Source: Desmodesmus armatus (Eukaryota > Chlorophyta > Chlorophyceae > Sphaeropleales > Scenedesmaceae). From it: a stretch of 64,000 nucleotides of DNA. A program made the position numbers and the translations under genes. Numbering within the stretch: position 1 is the stretch's first letter; the number at the start of each line of letters is the position of its first letter. The stretch covers positions 1 to 64,000 of the forward strand of contig VIIQ02000181.1 of assembly GCA_007449985.2 (NCBI GenBank), in the 5' to 3' direction. Of the stretch, positions 44,250 to 56,600 are shown piece by piece. The notes below the pieces were generated by a model. That model did not search any database. It was not told the origin of the DNA and saw nothing but the letters and a program-made list of their open reading frames with translations.

Positions 44250-44640
44250 TGTGGGTTCCAGGCTCCTGCAAGAGGTTTTGTTAGCTCTTGCAATAGCTCG
44301 CGCCAATGTTGTGAAGGGTCGTTCTCATGTTCAGGCTGCTGTGTCACACATTAGTAGGCTAGTAGGTTGGTAGGCATCAGGCTGTGATTGATCTTGCAAA
44401 GGCCAATCTTGTGAAGGGTGGTTCTCCTGTTCAAGCTGTTGTGTCTTACACCTGGTAAGTTGTAGGCATCAGGTGTGATTGCTCTAGCAAGGACAGTCTT
44501 GTGAAGATTCTTGCTCTACTTCAGATTGCTGTGTACCACACCTACCGCTTTCATGCATCAGGTTGTGATTCCGCTCGCAAATACAATTTTTGTGAAGGCT
44601 CAAATGAGTCTATCAATGCGGCCAGGCTGCTGCCGTGTTG
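44250..44640 (-). repeat. ~92-bp tandem array, element copy 2
   Basis: Plus-strand units start with GCATCAGG(C)TGTGATT at about 44374, 44466 and 44557, and a related start lies near 44654. Each unit continues through TTGTGAAGG and a GTTCAAGCTGTTGTGTCTTA-like segment. It is the reverse complement of the array at 20290-20760. The period of about 91-93 bp is read from these starts. Confidence 0.72.
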
Positions 44641-45560
44641 GCACCAACTCCTGCATCAGGCTGTGATCGTTTCTTGGAGACTCAGCTGTGGGGATAGGCT
44701 GCCCATGTCTTGCATGCAGATTCGGCATCAAGCTTGCAGCATCATTGTTGTGCAGTACCCCATTTCGGGTGCACTGCACCACCGGCTGTTGCGGTGAATG
44801 CAACCTAGGGCGCCTCAGCGTGTTTTCATCTCCTGAGAGACTCTTGAGTGGTTTTGTGAATGTGTACGCGTTCCCTTGCTGAAACATGACGCGGCAGCGT
44901 CGTACGTTGCTGCCGCTGAGCTGTAGGCTATTAGGTCGACCTAATGACGTCAGAAGGTGATTGAGAGTGTCAAACCGCCTGCAGGTGTGCCAGTGGATGT
45001 ACGACTTGCTCAGGCCGAATACGGTGGACAGTGCAACTCGCACAGGCTGCACATGTGTAACTGGTTGAGTAGCAGGAGCTGTCAATGCAGCCAAGCATGC
45101 AGCGTGCAGCATGTCAACGCAGCCAAGGCAAGACAGTGACGGCAGCAGGCGATGTCCGTTGCAAGCGGTGCAGAGAGGCGGCAGTGTCGGGCAGTGTACC
45201 AGGCCCACGTGTCAGTGAGTACACACTGTGGACATGGTTGTTTTTGTAAGCTGTCTGCCAGGTGTTCCACTGCAGGCTCGCATGACATATGATGCATTCT
45301 GCTTGGGGCTGCAAGCCGCAGTTTTTCCTGAGCATGTGTACAACTCTGGGACAAGTGCTGTGGTGCAGCCAGCCTGGGTAAAATCACTCACCGGCAGTGC
45401 CGCTTGATCAAGCCCAGTCCCACGGCAGGCCAGCCTTTCATTCATGAATGATATGCATAAGCGTGTTGCCATGCTGTCACTCCATTCTGGGAAGCGTCTG
45501 GGTGTGTGTCGGCGTCGTTCTGCTTGGCAAGCTTGTTACGAGTATGTGTTACGCACAGTG
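44250..45560 (-). mobile_element. Unnamed repeat element copy 2, with partial open reading frame
   Basis: Inverted relative to copy 1 at 19440-20760 and collinear with it over most of its length. On its own strand the better-preserved copy has an open frame around 45208-44600 reading VRVALSTVFGLSKSYIHWHT, RRFDTLNHLLTSLGR and RVMFQQGNAYTFTKPLKSLS, which looks like a genuine but unrecognised protein. Another frame near 45470-45210 reads SYVMRACSGTPGRQLTKTTM. The tandem-unit end lies at 44250-44680. No catalytic motif of a known transposase, integrase or RT was identified. It could be a non-autonomous or unclassified DNA element. Confidence 0.65.
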
Positions 45561-45659
45561 AAAGCAGGCGAAGAGCATGTTGTACTGAGCACCGAGCACT
45601 GAGCAGATGTGCCCCAACGGCCTTGAGTTGTCTCTGCTGGTCATTGTCCATTACGCCAT

Positions 45660-46850
45660 AGTTACAACAACTAGCACATGTTCCAATGATATCGCGGTGT
45701 CATGATGGAAGCATTTTGTGGCACATCAGCTCCAAGACACTGAATTGCATGACCAACAGACACTCAAACGCATGACCAAATGAGACAATCAAGAGACCTC
45801 TTTGTACAAGTTCTTGCCCACTCTTGTCCCACAGCTTGAAAGACACAGCCCGAAACCCCAAACACCATACATGCACATGGTGGATCACTTTTGAAAGCCG
45901 TGACAAAAACAACAGCACCCTGCAAGCTGCACTGACAGCTTCTCAATGCTCCAAGAGGCAGACAACTCCATGTTTGGGCCACTGGCACATTTCGGACATG
46001 GTGGCTGGATGCACGTCCTGTGTCTACACACAACCATGTACCCAAAAGGCCTGGATACTTCACTGCATTGGGCAATCGCCAACCAGCAGCTGTGCTGGTG
46101 CCTAGAGCAGCTGTTTGGGATGCTGCCTCTGTACACGGCACAACAAACGCCGGCACCACCTGGCCCTGTACGTCACATCACTGGCACTTTGCACTACACA
46201 ATCCTACAATTCATCCCCTCAACCTATAGTAATATCCTGCACAATGGTGCCTACTGAGACAGCTGAAAAACCAGGTCAACTGCTCCAGCAGCAGCTTGGA
46301 CATAGCTCAGGACATGACAGTTTGGCAAAGTTGCCGATGCACTCCAGCAGTGGCTGCTTGACAACAGTGATCACAGCCCAGTAAAAGGGATCACGCCTAC
46401 ACCAGGAGTTGGTATGGGTGTCAACCTGGCGGTTGGCTAGCTGGACGCAGAACCACATTCTGTACAACCACCTGGCAGGCTGAGCTGTTGCAACCATGGA
46501 TCTAAAAGGTAAGCTTTTGAAAGCCCAGCCCTGACCTCAAAGGGGATCCCAGACTACACTGACAACAACCAGCCTGAACACAAAAGCAACACTTGTGAAA
46601 TCAGCAGATGAACTGTCTGAGCCATGCACAAAAGGGTCGATCACGGCCTCAGCAAGAGGACAAATTTGCACTCTGGTTGATTTACGACATAGCATGGTTG
46701 GATTTCCAACTACTCATCAGCCTCGAGCCAGGGACACACTCAGCACATCCAACCATCATGGGCGAGAAGGCCTAGGGTTTTGTGCGCGTACTCCACAACT
46801 CAGCCACATGAGGCAGGCATCATCTGCTGCAGACCGTCCAACAAGCTGAA
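45660..46850. other. Intergenic region with fragments of the repeat element
   Basis: No gene recognised. Around 46360-46420 the words GTGATCACAGCCCAGTA and CACCAGGAGTTGGT resemble the element junction at 20245-20290 in the same orientation, suggesting a third, fragmentary copy. The rest is unassigned. Confidence 0.35.
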
Positions 46851-47689
46851 CAGGACCTCTCAGCATGCCCGACAGCCTCCACCCGGTGTGGCCAACCACC
46901 ATGAGGACAACCAAGCATTACCTGTCTGCGGTTCACAACGCAGGAACAGCCTGAAGCAGGCAGCTTCCGCTGTACACCCTCCAACAGCCCGTCAGTGAGG
47001 ACCCCCCAAGCACGCCCGTCAGCCTCAACCTAGGGGCAACCAACCACAACGAAGACAACCAATCATCACCCCCCTCCACCTTGGATTTGGGAACTTCCAT
47101 AGTGCCATCAACAGCCAGAGGCAGGCAGCTTGCGCTGCACACCCGCCAGCAACTGAGAACCTTCCAAACTTTGGGTGTGGCACACCCGTCAGCCTCCATC
47201 CAGGGGTGACCACCCACCACAAGGACGACCAATCACCACCCCCACCTGGGGTACTCTACCCCATCCCAGGCAAACGCATCAACAGCCAGAAGCAGGCAGC
47301 TTGCGCTGCACACCCCCCAGAAGGCTCAAAACCTCCCGGGCGCTCGGCCGCTTCCTGGCTCCCCTTGCCAGCACGCCTCCACCACACCCTGCAGGTCACC
47401 CAGCAGCTGAGCAACAACTGCTGCGGCCTTCTCCTGCAGCTGGAGGTGGCAATCCAAACAGCTGAACAAGACCTCCCGGGCACGGCCGTCAGCCTCAAAT
47501 CATCCAAGTCCACCTTGAGAACTGCACTGCACTAACAGCCTGAGGCAGGCAGCTTCCACTGCACCCCCTTCAACAGGCTCAGGACCTCCCGAGCACGCCC
47601 GTCAGCCTCCATCCAGGCATGACCACCCACCACAAGGACAACCCAACCGGAACCCATCACCCCCACCTGGCAGAATTTGACCCAACACA
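46850..47689 (-). repeat. Tandem copies of the kinase B terminal exon end plus 3' flank
   Basis: Immediately downstream of the kinase B stop (47690), the plus strand repeats AGGCAGGCAGCTTGCGCTGC (last codons of the gene) at about 46952, 47118, 47289 and 47540, besides the real one at 47700. Each is followed by exon sequence of varying length (the copy from 47289 reaches about 47455 and includes KRPG-like codons) and by a shared flank, CGTCAGCCTCCATCCAGG..ACCACAAGGACAACC. Spacings are about 160 to 250 bp. This is a tandem duplication of the gene's own 3' end. Confidence 0.85.
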
Positions 47690-50600
47690 CTAACAGCCAG
47701 AGGCAGGCAGCTTGCGCTGCACGCCCCCCAGAAGGCTCAAAACCTCCCGGGCGCTTGGCCGCTTGCTGGGCTCCCCCTGCCAACACGCCTCCACCACTTC
47801 CCGCAGGTCACCCAGCAGCTGAGCAACAACCGCTGCATCCTTCTCCTGCAGCTGAGCGCACTGCTGCTGCCGCTTCGCGTGGACGGCGTCCCAGGAGGGG
47901 CGCTTGCCATGCCTTACTGCGTCCTTCACTGCGTCGATGGTGCTGACCTCGCCCTCCCAGGGGTGCTGTGCCCTTCCTGCCAGCAGCTGGTACAGGATGA
48001 GGCCGAGGGCAAAGATGTCACCTGCGACAGTACAGTGCGGATGCAACAGCACAGAGCATTGCCGGTGTTGGTGATTGCGCATAAAAAGAAATATGGAGGA
48101 TGTCTCCTGCTGCAGCAGTGTCTTGCACCAAGGTCGATTTGCTGCTAGCAGCTTGCTGCTTGCGCAATGAACTGGCCGGAAACACGTGTAATGATGATGA
48201 TGATGATTATGATGCAGCAGTACGCCCAGAGCCGGGCACAAGACGGCAGGGAAGCCTGCTCTGTCCGTCCTGGGCCTTTGTTCCTTGAGCCCGACGCCAT
48301 GTGATGATAATGTCCAGCAGTGATGGGGTGGGACAGAGTACTAGTAGACAGCGGTACAGGCGCTTGCAGGTGATCATAGAGGGCTGTGGCTAAGAGGCAG
48401 AGGCTTGAGCAAGTAGGGCAAAAAATCCACTGGATAGAGAGGCATGTCGGCAATGGACCATTCACACTAGCTGCCTCTAACAGACAAGGTGTATGGTGTT
48501 TTACCCTCTGGTCTGCTCGTTCGTAAAGTGCGGCACCAAAATCACCCACTCCGCCCCAACAACATGGTATTACAGTGTACAGGCTTCCCAAGGCGTGTAC
48601 AACAGAGACAACTTGTCCCTTTCTCCAAGCAACCAATGTAACCTGTTAAAAAAACCTACCTGCGGGTGTATGGGGTGCGTCCTTGCCTCCCGACCAGGCC
48701 TCAAGTAGCTCAGGGGCCGACCAAAGAGCAGTCCCACCCATTGAAGACCCACCACCCATGAGCCCGCCTGCCTCCTGGCGCATGGTGTTGATGGCAATGG
48801 TGTGGCTCAGACCAAAGTCGGCCAGCTTGATGTCTAGGCCCTTGATCAGCACATTGGCAGGCTTCAGGTCTGCGCAAGGCAAATGTTTGAAGGTGCGTAA
48901 CATGTGGAAGGGAAGGGAGGGGAGATTACAAAGAGAGGAAAGTTTGATGTCCAGGCCCTTGATCAGCACGTTGGCAGGCTTCAGGTCTGCGCAAATAGTT
49001 TGAGAAGAGTGAGAAAGAGAGGAGAGAGTTAGGAAAGAGGGGAACTCATGCGGAGAGGGTCACCCGGGAGGGAGATGACAGAAGGCCAGAAGTGTTTGGG
49101 CAAGACAAGCTGTGTGTGTCACAGGGTGCCACCCCCTGCCGCAAAGTGCGCCAGGACTAAGCCATGAGCTCTCACATCCTCACACACGTTGAGGACAACT
49201 CTCATGGCATGCATGCTTCAAGCAGAACCCTACAAAAACAGCAACCCATCGGGTGTAGCATACCTGCGTGCACCACCGTGATGGGAGCGTCCTCGTGCAG
49301 GTACTTCAGCCCACCAGCGATGCAGACACCAACGTGCACCGCAGTACGCAGCGGGCAGGGAGTGGGGTTCTCCCTCAGCCACTGCTGCAGTGACATGTCG
49401 CAAAGCTCCATCACCAGGCCCACAGACAGACGGGGGCCAGCCTTGCCCGCAGCAGCGGGCATGCCCCGCCTAGGGCACGCAGGCCCCCAGAGCCTGCACT
49501 ATCGTGCATGGCAGTGAAGCTGTTTCCTGACATGGCAGGCGGCTGGTGAGGCTTGTCTGGGGAGAGCTGCTCGACCACCAGGCCGTAGAAGTGCACGATG
49601 CAGGGGTGGTGGCCTAGGTGGGACAGCACAGCGGCCTCGCGGTACATCTGGGGGTGGGGGAGGGAAGGGCAGGGGTGGGAGCAGGCAGGGGCAAGTCAGC
49701 ATGGTCGTAGAAACTGATCAAACTCATCACTGGCAACCGCATTGCATGATCATGACCCAGGCGTAAGCACTGCAATGATGTGTCGTCACTTGCCCTGTCC
49801 AAGCTTGTCCCCTCATGCAACATGTGTGCACAGTCACTCAGTGCATGCAGTGGTGTTGCTGTATCCAATGCTGTCAGCCTATTGAAACTTGGCAAACTCT
49901 ATGCACCCCCTAACCCAACCCCCAACCTCGCCAACCTACCTCCACTTCCTCCTTGCCTGCAAATGCAGTCATGTCCAGCTGCTTCACTGCAACACGCGCC
50001 CCGTCAAAGGTCCCCGGGTACACGTTGGCAAAGCTACCGCGATCCAGCGACGGACCCACTGACTCCCAGTGCACCCGGGAGCTGTCCAGCACAAGGCGGT
50101 CGCACAGGCCACCCCTGCTGCTGCCACTGCCCTTGTCACTAACACTGTCACTAATTGCCGCTGCGGGAGCCTTAGCTGACTGCCGCATCTCTTTGAAGAA
50201 AGCTGCCAACTCCCTGCTCTGTCGCTGCACCTCCCTGTTGATCTCCTCCACCCTGCTATCCACCTGCTCGACAGTGCTGCGCACATTCACCACACCGTCA
50301 GCAACTTCAGACACCTTGCTGTCCACCCGCTGCACTGCCTCGTGCACCTCCCCCACCCCTGCGGCAACCCCTGCCACCCCGTCCTTGATCTCCTGTAGGG
50401 CTGCTGCCATGGAGGTGAGCTGTGCCTTGGCTTCCTCCCACTCTGCCCTTTCCTCCGCAGTTGCTGCAGCCAGCTGTGCCGCCAGCTCCTGCTGGCCACC
50501 CACCAGCTCGCTGATGTCACACTGAAGCGCCTGCAGGGCAGAGTCAGACACAGCAACACATGCGCTGCTTGTTGTGGTTGCTGTGCAGGGCGCAACGTAT

Positions 50601-53600
50601 GATTGTGCTGGTCAGTACACAGGGAAGATGCTGAGGCATGGTTTGCACTTGCAAAAGGTGTGAGATGGGGGCTCCAAAGAAGCTTGGTAGTGCGCTGTGC
50701 TGTGCTGTGCTGCGCTGTGGCCACCATGCTGCACCGTCACTTGTTATGAATGGAGGTGTAGTACAATACAGTACATTACTGAGTACAGTGCAGTCACTGC
50801 AACACCCATATCAGTAACAGTCATGACTCCTCAACAGTGCTGGCAGCAAACTGATCCTGACACAACCTCTGTCTCTGTCATAAAAGTGTTATAACAATGT
50901 CACTTCTTTGATGTCCTCTGCCTGTGCAACCTCCTAACGGGTGCCCAAGAAACCTTACTGTTTCTGGCACACACTGACACCATTCCAAAGCACAGCATGC
51001 AGAGCCTAATCACTCATTTGCTGCACACGGCATTCAGTAACTATGTTATAGAACGGCTAACGCCCAGGTGGCGTCAGTGCTGGATCGAACCCTTCCACGT
51101 GGTTTGTAGGACCGGGGGAGGCATTATTGCAGTGATACTGTCCAGCTGCTACACAGTAACTGTTGCCGGCAGCTGCTGCTGGGGTACCCCACGCCGGTGT
51201 TGCTGCCTCCCCTCAGCAGGCTGGAATGAACACGGAGTGACATTTGTGAGCAGTCGCAGTCGCACAAAAGCACCGCGACGATAGCGTTTTGTCGTCTACT
51301 GCTGAAGTCAGTCATACGCACGTCAGTTCAAGGTGCTTGAGCAACTGTCGTCTGCGGAGCTCGTAACCGTTCCCATTTCCTTAACCAAATGCCCTCCACA
51401 ATGACCAAAACATAGCTATATACGCAAGTTAACGTTTGAAAGGTGCCTCGGTGGACCTCTGTGACAGCAACAGCAGACGGGTGAGTGAGTCTGACCTACG
51501 GTCAACATCGTGACTGCTGCTGTAGTGCGAGCAATAGCCCAAACATCCTTTTACTGGTACAGGCTTGTGTTGTGAAGGGTCGCCTCAGGCTCTCCTCGCG
51601 TTGGCCATCGTGCAAGGAAATGGTGCATGTATATGGGCTTGAAGGCTCTGCACACAGGCCTTCTGGCGGAACAGACGTCCTGCAGTCATCAACGACAAAT
51701 ATGCCTGCATGTTTTGACGATTGGGGTTTTTTCATTGCCCTCCGCATGGACTGCCTGCACATATGCTCTCGCAGCACAAGCAGTTCGCACCTTTTTACCG
51801 AACACCATCACAATCCTTATCATCGATTCATTCGTTATCGCCCAGCTCGGGCGTGGTGCGGATCTTTTGGGAACGGAATGTAGACCAGTTTTTGGCTGTC
51901 ATGTGCAGGGGTGGGGGCCTTGGCAACGTATTAGGCTCTCAACCTATAGGTTTCGATCCAATAACATCACAGTAACGGCACTGTATCCACACCTTGACAT
52001 CCTCCGCCTGTGCAACCTCCAGGGGTACACCAGCAGTCGCCACTGCTGTCACCGCCTCCAGCAGCTCATGCCGCATGCCTGCTGTCTGCACCAGGTTCAT
52101 AGTGGACATGACGGTGGACAGGTCCGCCACAGACTTGTTGATGCTGTTTTCAATCTGCAGGACAGTGTAAGAATGCACAACAACATCTCGATTGAGAGTG
52201 GATCAGATGCACTAGGTTGAGGGTGGACATCACGGTCGACAGGTCTGCCACAGACTTGTTGCTGTCCTCAACCTGCAGGGACAGCAGTGTCAGGATGCAG
52301 CGCAGGACACACAGACAGCTCACCACGGACTCCACACAGACTCGAGGGTGGACAGCACGGTCGACGGGTCTGCCGCAGACTTGTTGATGCTGTCCTCAAT
52401 CTGCAGGGACAGCAGTGTCAGGATGCAGCGCAGGACCCTAAACCTTGAACCCATACTAGTGTGGCGCACGACAAGCTCGGCGCACTGGTACAGCCACTGG
52501 TGGACCGGTCAACATGTAGCTCACCAAAGCCGTGTGTGGCACACAACTCACACGCCAAGCACAACCAACACATCAAACCCGACAGCATGCATCTACTATC
52601 ACCACCAGGATCATTAGCCACAACATCACCAGCACACGGCAACGGCAGCAGATGCAAGCGGCAGTAGCGCTGTGACTGTACTGTACTGCACGGAATCCGT
52701 CAGAAGCACTGGCACAGCGCACAGCAGGATGCGGCTTGCCAATTCCACTGTAACATCCGCGATCTTGTACTGCGACTGTACCAGCACACTCCGACACAAC
52801 TTGTGGTGACCACAAGTGCTGGTAGGACAGCAGGATCCCTGAAATCAACTTACGTCCTTGATATCTTCCTTGTCCAGCTGTGCCTTGATGACCCGCACAG
52901 CAATCTTGATGCCCAGGGGCCGCGCCCACTTGGCGACCAGGGCCTCCGCCTCGCCCAGTGCCTTGCCCAGCCTGTTGAACTGGTTGTCAAACACCTTCAG
53001 CTGGGGGGGGTTCTCCATCAGGTTCCGCAGCAGCTGCTCGCCGTCATTGCCAATGAAGATGCACTGCAAGGAACACGAGACGACAGTTAACGTGGAAAAT
53101 ACAAGCAACAAGCAATGAAAGGGTTGAATGATCAGTTGATCAGTTGGATGTTGCAGCATCGCTTGCGTCACTTGATGTACTGACACAGTCAAGGTGTAGG
53201 GCGAGGCAAGTAACCCAGCTTGGAACCACATGCTGTCAGATTCGACTGGTAACATGCATGCACTGTGCCTCTGCAAGACACGAGCGGTGCAACCCAAAAC
53301 TTTGCAGCTAGCCTGTCATGCGTACATGTCAGCAAGCAGCGACAACCGCCAACTCACGTGCATGAAGTCAGCCAGTGCCTCAGCTCGGCTGCCCAGGGAT
53401 TTTGCCTTGGCCTTGTTCGTGCGCGCCTGGTGCACCTGCAGCACACAAAAGCACAACAACGTTGACCTGTTGCCTCAGGATTTCGGCTTTGCGCTGTGAT
53501 GCTGTGGGTAGAACATGGCAGCCACTCTTCAAAGCACACATTTGATGATGAAGCTGCACGCCTGATTCACTTGCAGCACAAAATCAAGATTCCTCTGAGA

Positions 53601-56600
53601 TTCTTGCGGTGGCTCACAAGCAGGGCCTGCCAACTCTGAGGCTTACCAGTTTGAGAATCTCCACCAGTGGTGACAGGACGCCACCCAGGTTCAGAGACAT
53701 CTTTATTGCACCATCAGCAGGGCCTAAGCCACCCAGACTCAAAACCTTGCCGCATACTTGCACAAACTCCACAACCTCAACTGCAAGGCAGGGCAGGTGG
53801 ACATGTGGGACAATCAGTGACGACACAGCACAGAAAACAAGGTTGCAGTTGATGTTGAGGAGGCTGCAGCTGCTGCTGCAGCTGAAAGCCAGTGCTGGTG
53901 TTTGTATTTCAGACGTTACACATGTGCATGCAAAGCATGCGCAAGGACCAAGGCACCTGGCCAGGTACTCGTACAGCATACTACACACAAACCTATCAGC
54001 ACATGTACCACCAGTGCCAGAATTGCTGTTTCTCCCAGAACCAAGGCCGGTTGCCTCGCTAGGGACCCCAGCAAAACCAGCGACAAACAACTCAACCTTG
54101 ACTGTCACAGCCGATGCCTGCTACTGCTGACAACCTTTTGGCACTGGTAGCCACACTCACTTGCGGTGGCGAGCTTGTTGTTGGTGCCGTGGAACCGCTT
54201 GGTCCTGCCGCTCCCTCCCATGCTGTTGCCTCCGCTGCTGGCACCACTGCTGCACTTGGCAATCACCCCATAGCATGGGGCAGAGCTCTGGTCGGATGTG
54301 CTGCTGATGTCCTGCAAAGCACAATTCAGCACAGCACAGAGCAGCAGACAGCACAGCCCCCTGACATGTCATATCGTAGGCAAGTCAGCCATGTCAACCA
54401 TTCAGGCAGTGCCTTGTTCTCAGCATAAATATTGCTGTTTGATAACGAACTGCATAGGTAGTAGTGCCCCCAGTGAATTGAAGTCATTGCATGCAGACAC
54501 AGCGGCTGGGTGACTGCTGGTGGCAAGCCTCTTGTGGACGTTCATGTTGTCACTGCCACCAATTATAGAGGGAGCATGTGCTGCCTAGGCATGTGTCCAG
54601 ATGCTGTAACCCTGCTAGCGATTCTTTCATCACAAGGTGTCAAACGGACAGTTTCTCAGAAGCTCTTCACACGTGACTCATGTCCAGGAAACGGCTGGTT
54701 GCAAGCCAACAAGCGCTGTGCATGGCAAAGCAGACCTCCCACGCATTTGGTCTGGGCACTGGGCACCTCCTAGGGTGTGAGGCACATCTCACTGGTGAGG
54801 CTCAGCATCAGGCCCCGGCAATTGGGTTCGCCCGGTTGCGCTGTGTGAGGCCAGCCGCTGGGAGTCCGCCCCCCTGTAAAAGCAAAAAAGGCAGACCTCA
54901 GCAACAGCTTACCTGAGCATCCTGGTTGTTGCCAGCTGAGGAGCCCCTGTTGACCACAGGGTACCCTGGAGGCTTAGGTGGGTCGATCTTTACTACAGTG
55001 ATGGGAGGGGCGATAGAGCCTGCAGCACAAGTACGACACATGCATCGCATCAGGAGGCAGCAGGATGCGGGTCCCAGGGTTGCGCTGATCTTGGCCGGCA
55101 ATGCGGACATCGTCCGAGCCCTGGGCAGCACAGCAGCCATTGTTCTCCAGCCCCTCACACACGACAATCTACAGCTGTGCCCTAGCATGCCAGACCGACC
55201 CGCAGTGAGCAGGGCGTGCTGCAGGCGGAAAAGCTTGTACCTCAGTGGTGCCACTGCTGTAGTTTAAACGGGCAGATGCCTAGAACAGTGCTGCTGCTGT
55301 GCATACGGTCAGCACACATCAGCAGCACAACACCCTCACCTGGCAGCACACGCTCCAGAGCAGCAGCTGCAGCATCGCTGGTCTCGTCCTCACTACACTC
55401 GTGCAGCTTGCGCAGGAGGCCCAGCGCCTCAGGGCTCGCCCGCATGGCCCTCCTGAAGTCTGTGCTGTCCTTCGCCAAGCCCTCCAGCGCCTGCGCCACC
55501 AGCCTGGCACTGCGCTGGCCTGGGTGGTTGCTGGGGTCTGCGAGGTGGCCCAGCGCTGTGCATACTGCTGCTGCGTGCTCCTCCAGCATGCGCTGGCCGA
55601 CCGGGCCCCTGGAGCCAAGGTATGCCATAGTGGCAGCAGCAGCGCCTGCCGCCCGGGCGTCCAGGCTGTTCAGCAGCCGCAGGAGGCCCTCGGAGCTGCG
55701 CGCGCAGGCTATGAAGCGGCCTGCGTTGGAGCGCGCCATGCTGCACAGGCTGGCGACTGCGCAGGCGGCTGTGCGCTGCAGGATGCTGTTGGGGCCGACC
55801 AGCAAGTCCACGAGTGCTGCGAAGGCGCTGGGCTGCTGGCCGATGGTCTCCTGGATGGCGAGGTTTCCTGCATGCATGCAAAAAAGGCGGGAAATGTTAG
55901 GTGTGGTCAGCACACACATGCGACAAACATCAGCGGCAGCACGGCTGTAGCTGGGGTGGGGTCCCGCTGCAGGAGCTTTGGAATGGCTGTCAAACACTTG
56001 CAGCATGTCAATTCCCTCCGGGCAGTGACATGTCCATGCTGGCATAGTTGCCATTTGGCAGTGCTGCAGCGACTACAAAGCAGTTGTGCATGTGCGCTGC
56101 AACAAGAACCATAGTGCACTGCGGTCCCTGACTGACCCGCCAGCTGTGCTGGGCATCACTGCACCTGTGCATCCCCAGCATGTTGCTCGTACCCCTGAAA
56201 GCAAGGCAACACATGTGGCTGCCAGCTATTTCAGACGGTTATGCTACATACACCAGCAAGCACAAACATAGACTAGGACAATCTGCGCCAGGAACACCAC
56301 TCACCCTCTGAAAGCGCAAAAATGGCATCTGCACCAGCAAGCGCTGTGCCTGCATGGCTGCTGCGCAGCAGGCCCAGCAGCGCGCTGACTGCTCCTGGCA
56401 CTGCTGCGATGGATGACTGGTTTGCTGGGTGGTTGTGTGCCAGGCATGCGATCAGCCTGGCAGCAGCTTCTGACGAGTCTACGCTGCTGCTGTCCAGCAC
56501 ATCCGGCAGCTTCAGACCTGCTGCTGCTGTCAGTTTGCCCATTTTTGCCCGGACCCTGCCTCCTGTCACTGAGTATGTGTCCATCATCTTGCTCACACTG

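Noticed and set aside
51068..51100. B-box-like GGGTTCGATCC on the minus strand
   Set aside because: The flanking bases do not form a T-stem, and no anticodon or acceptor stem can be drawn, so it is not called a tRNA or SINE.
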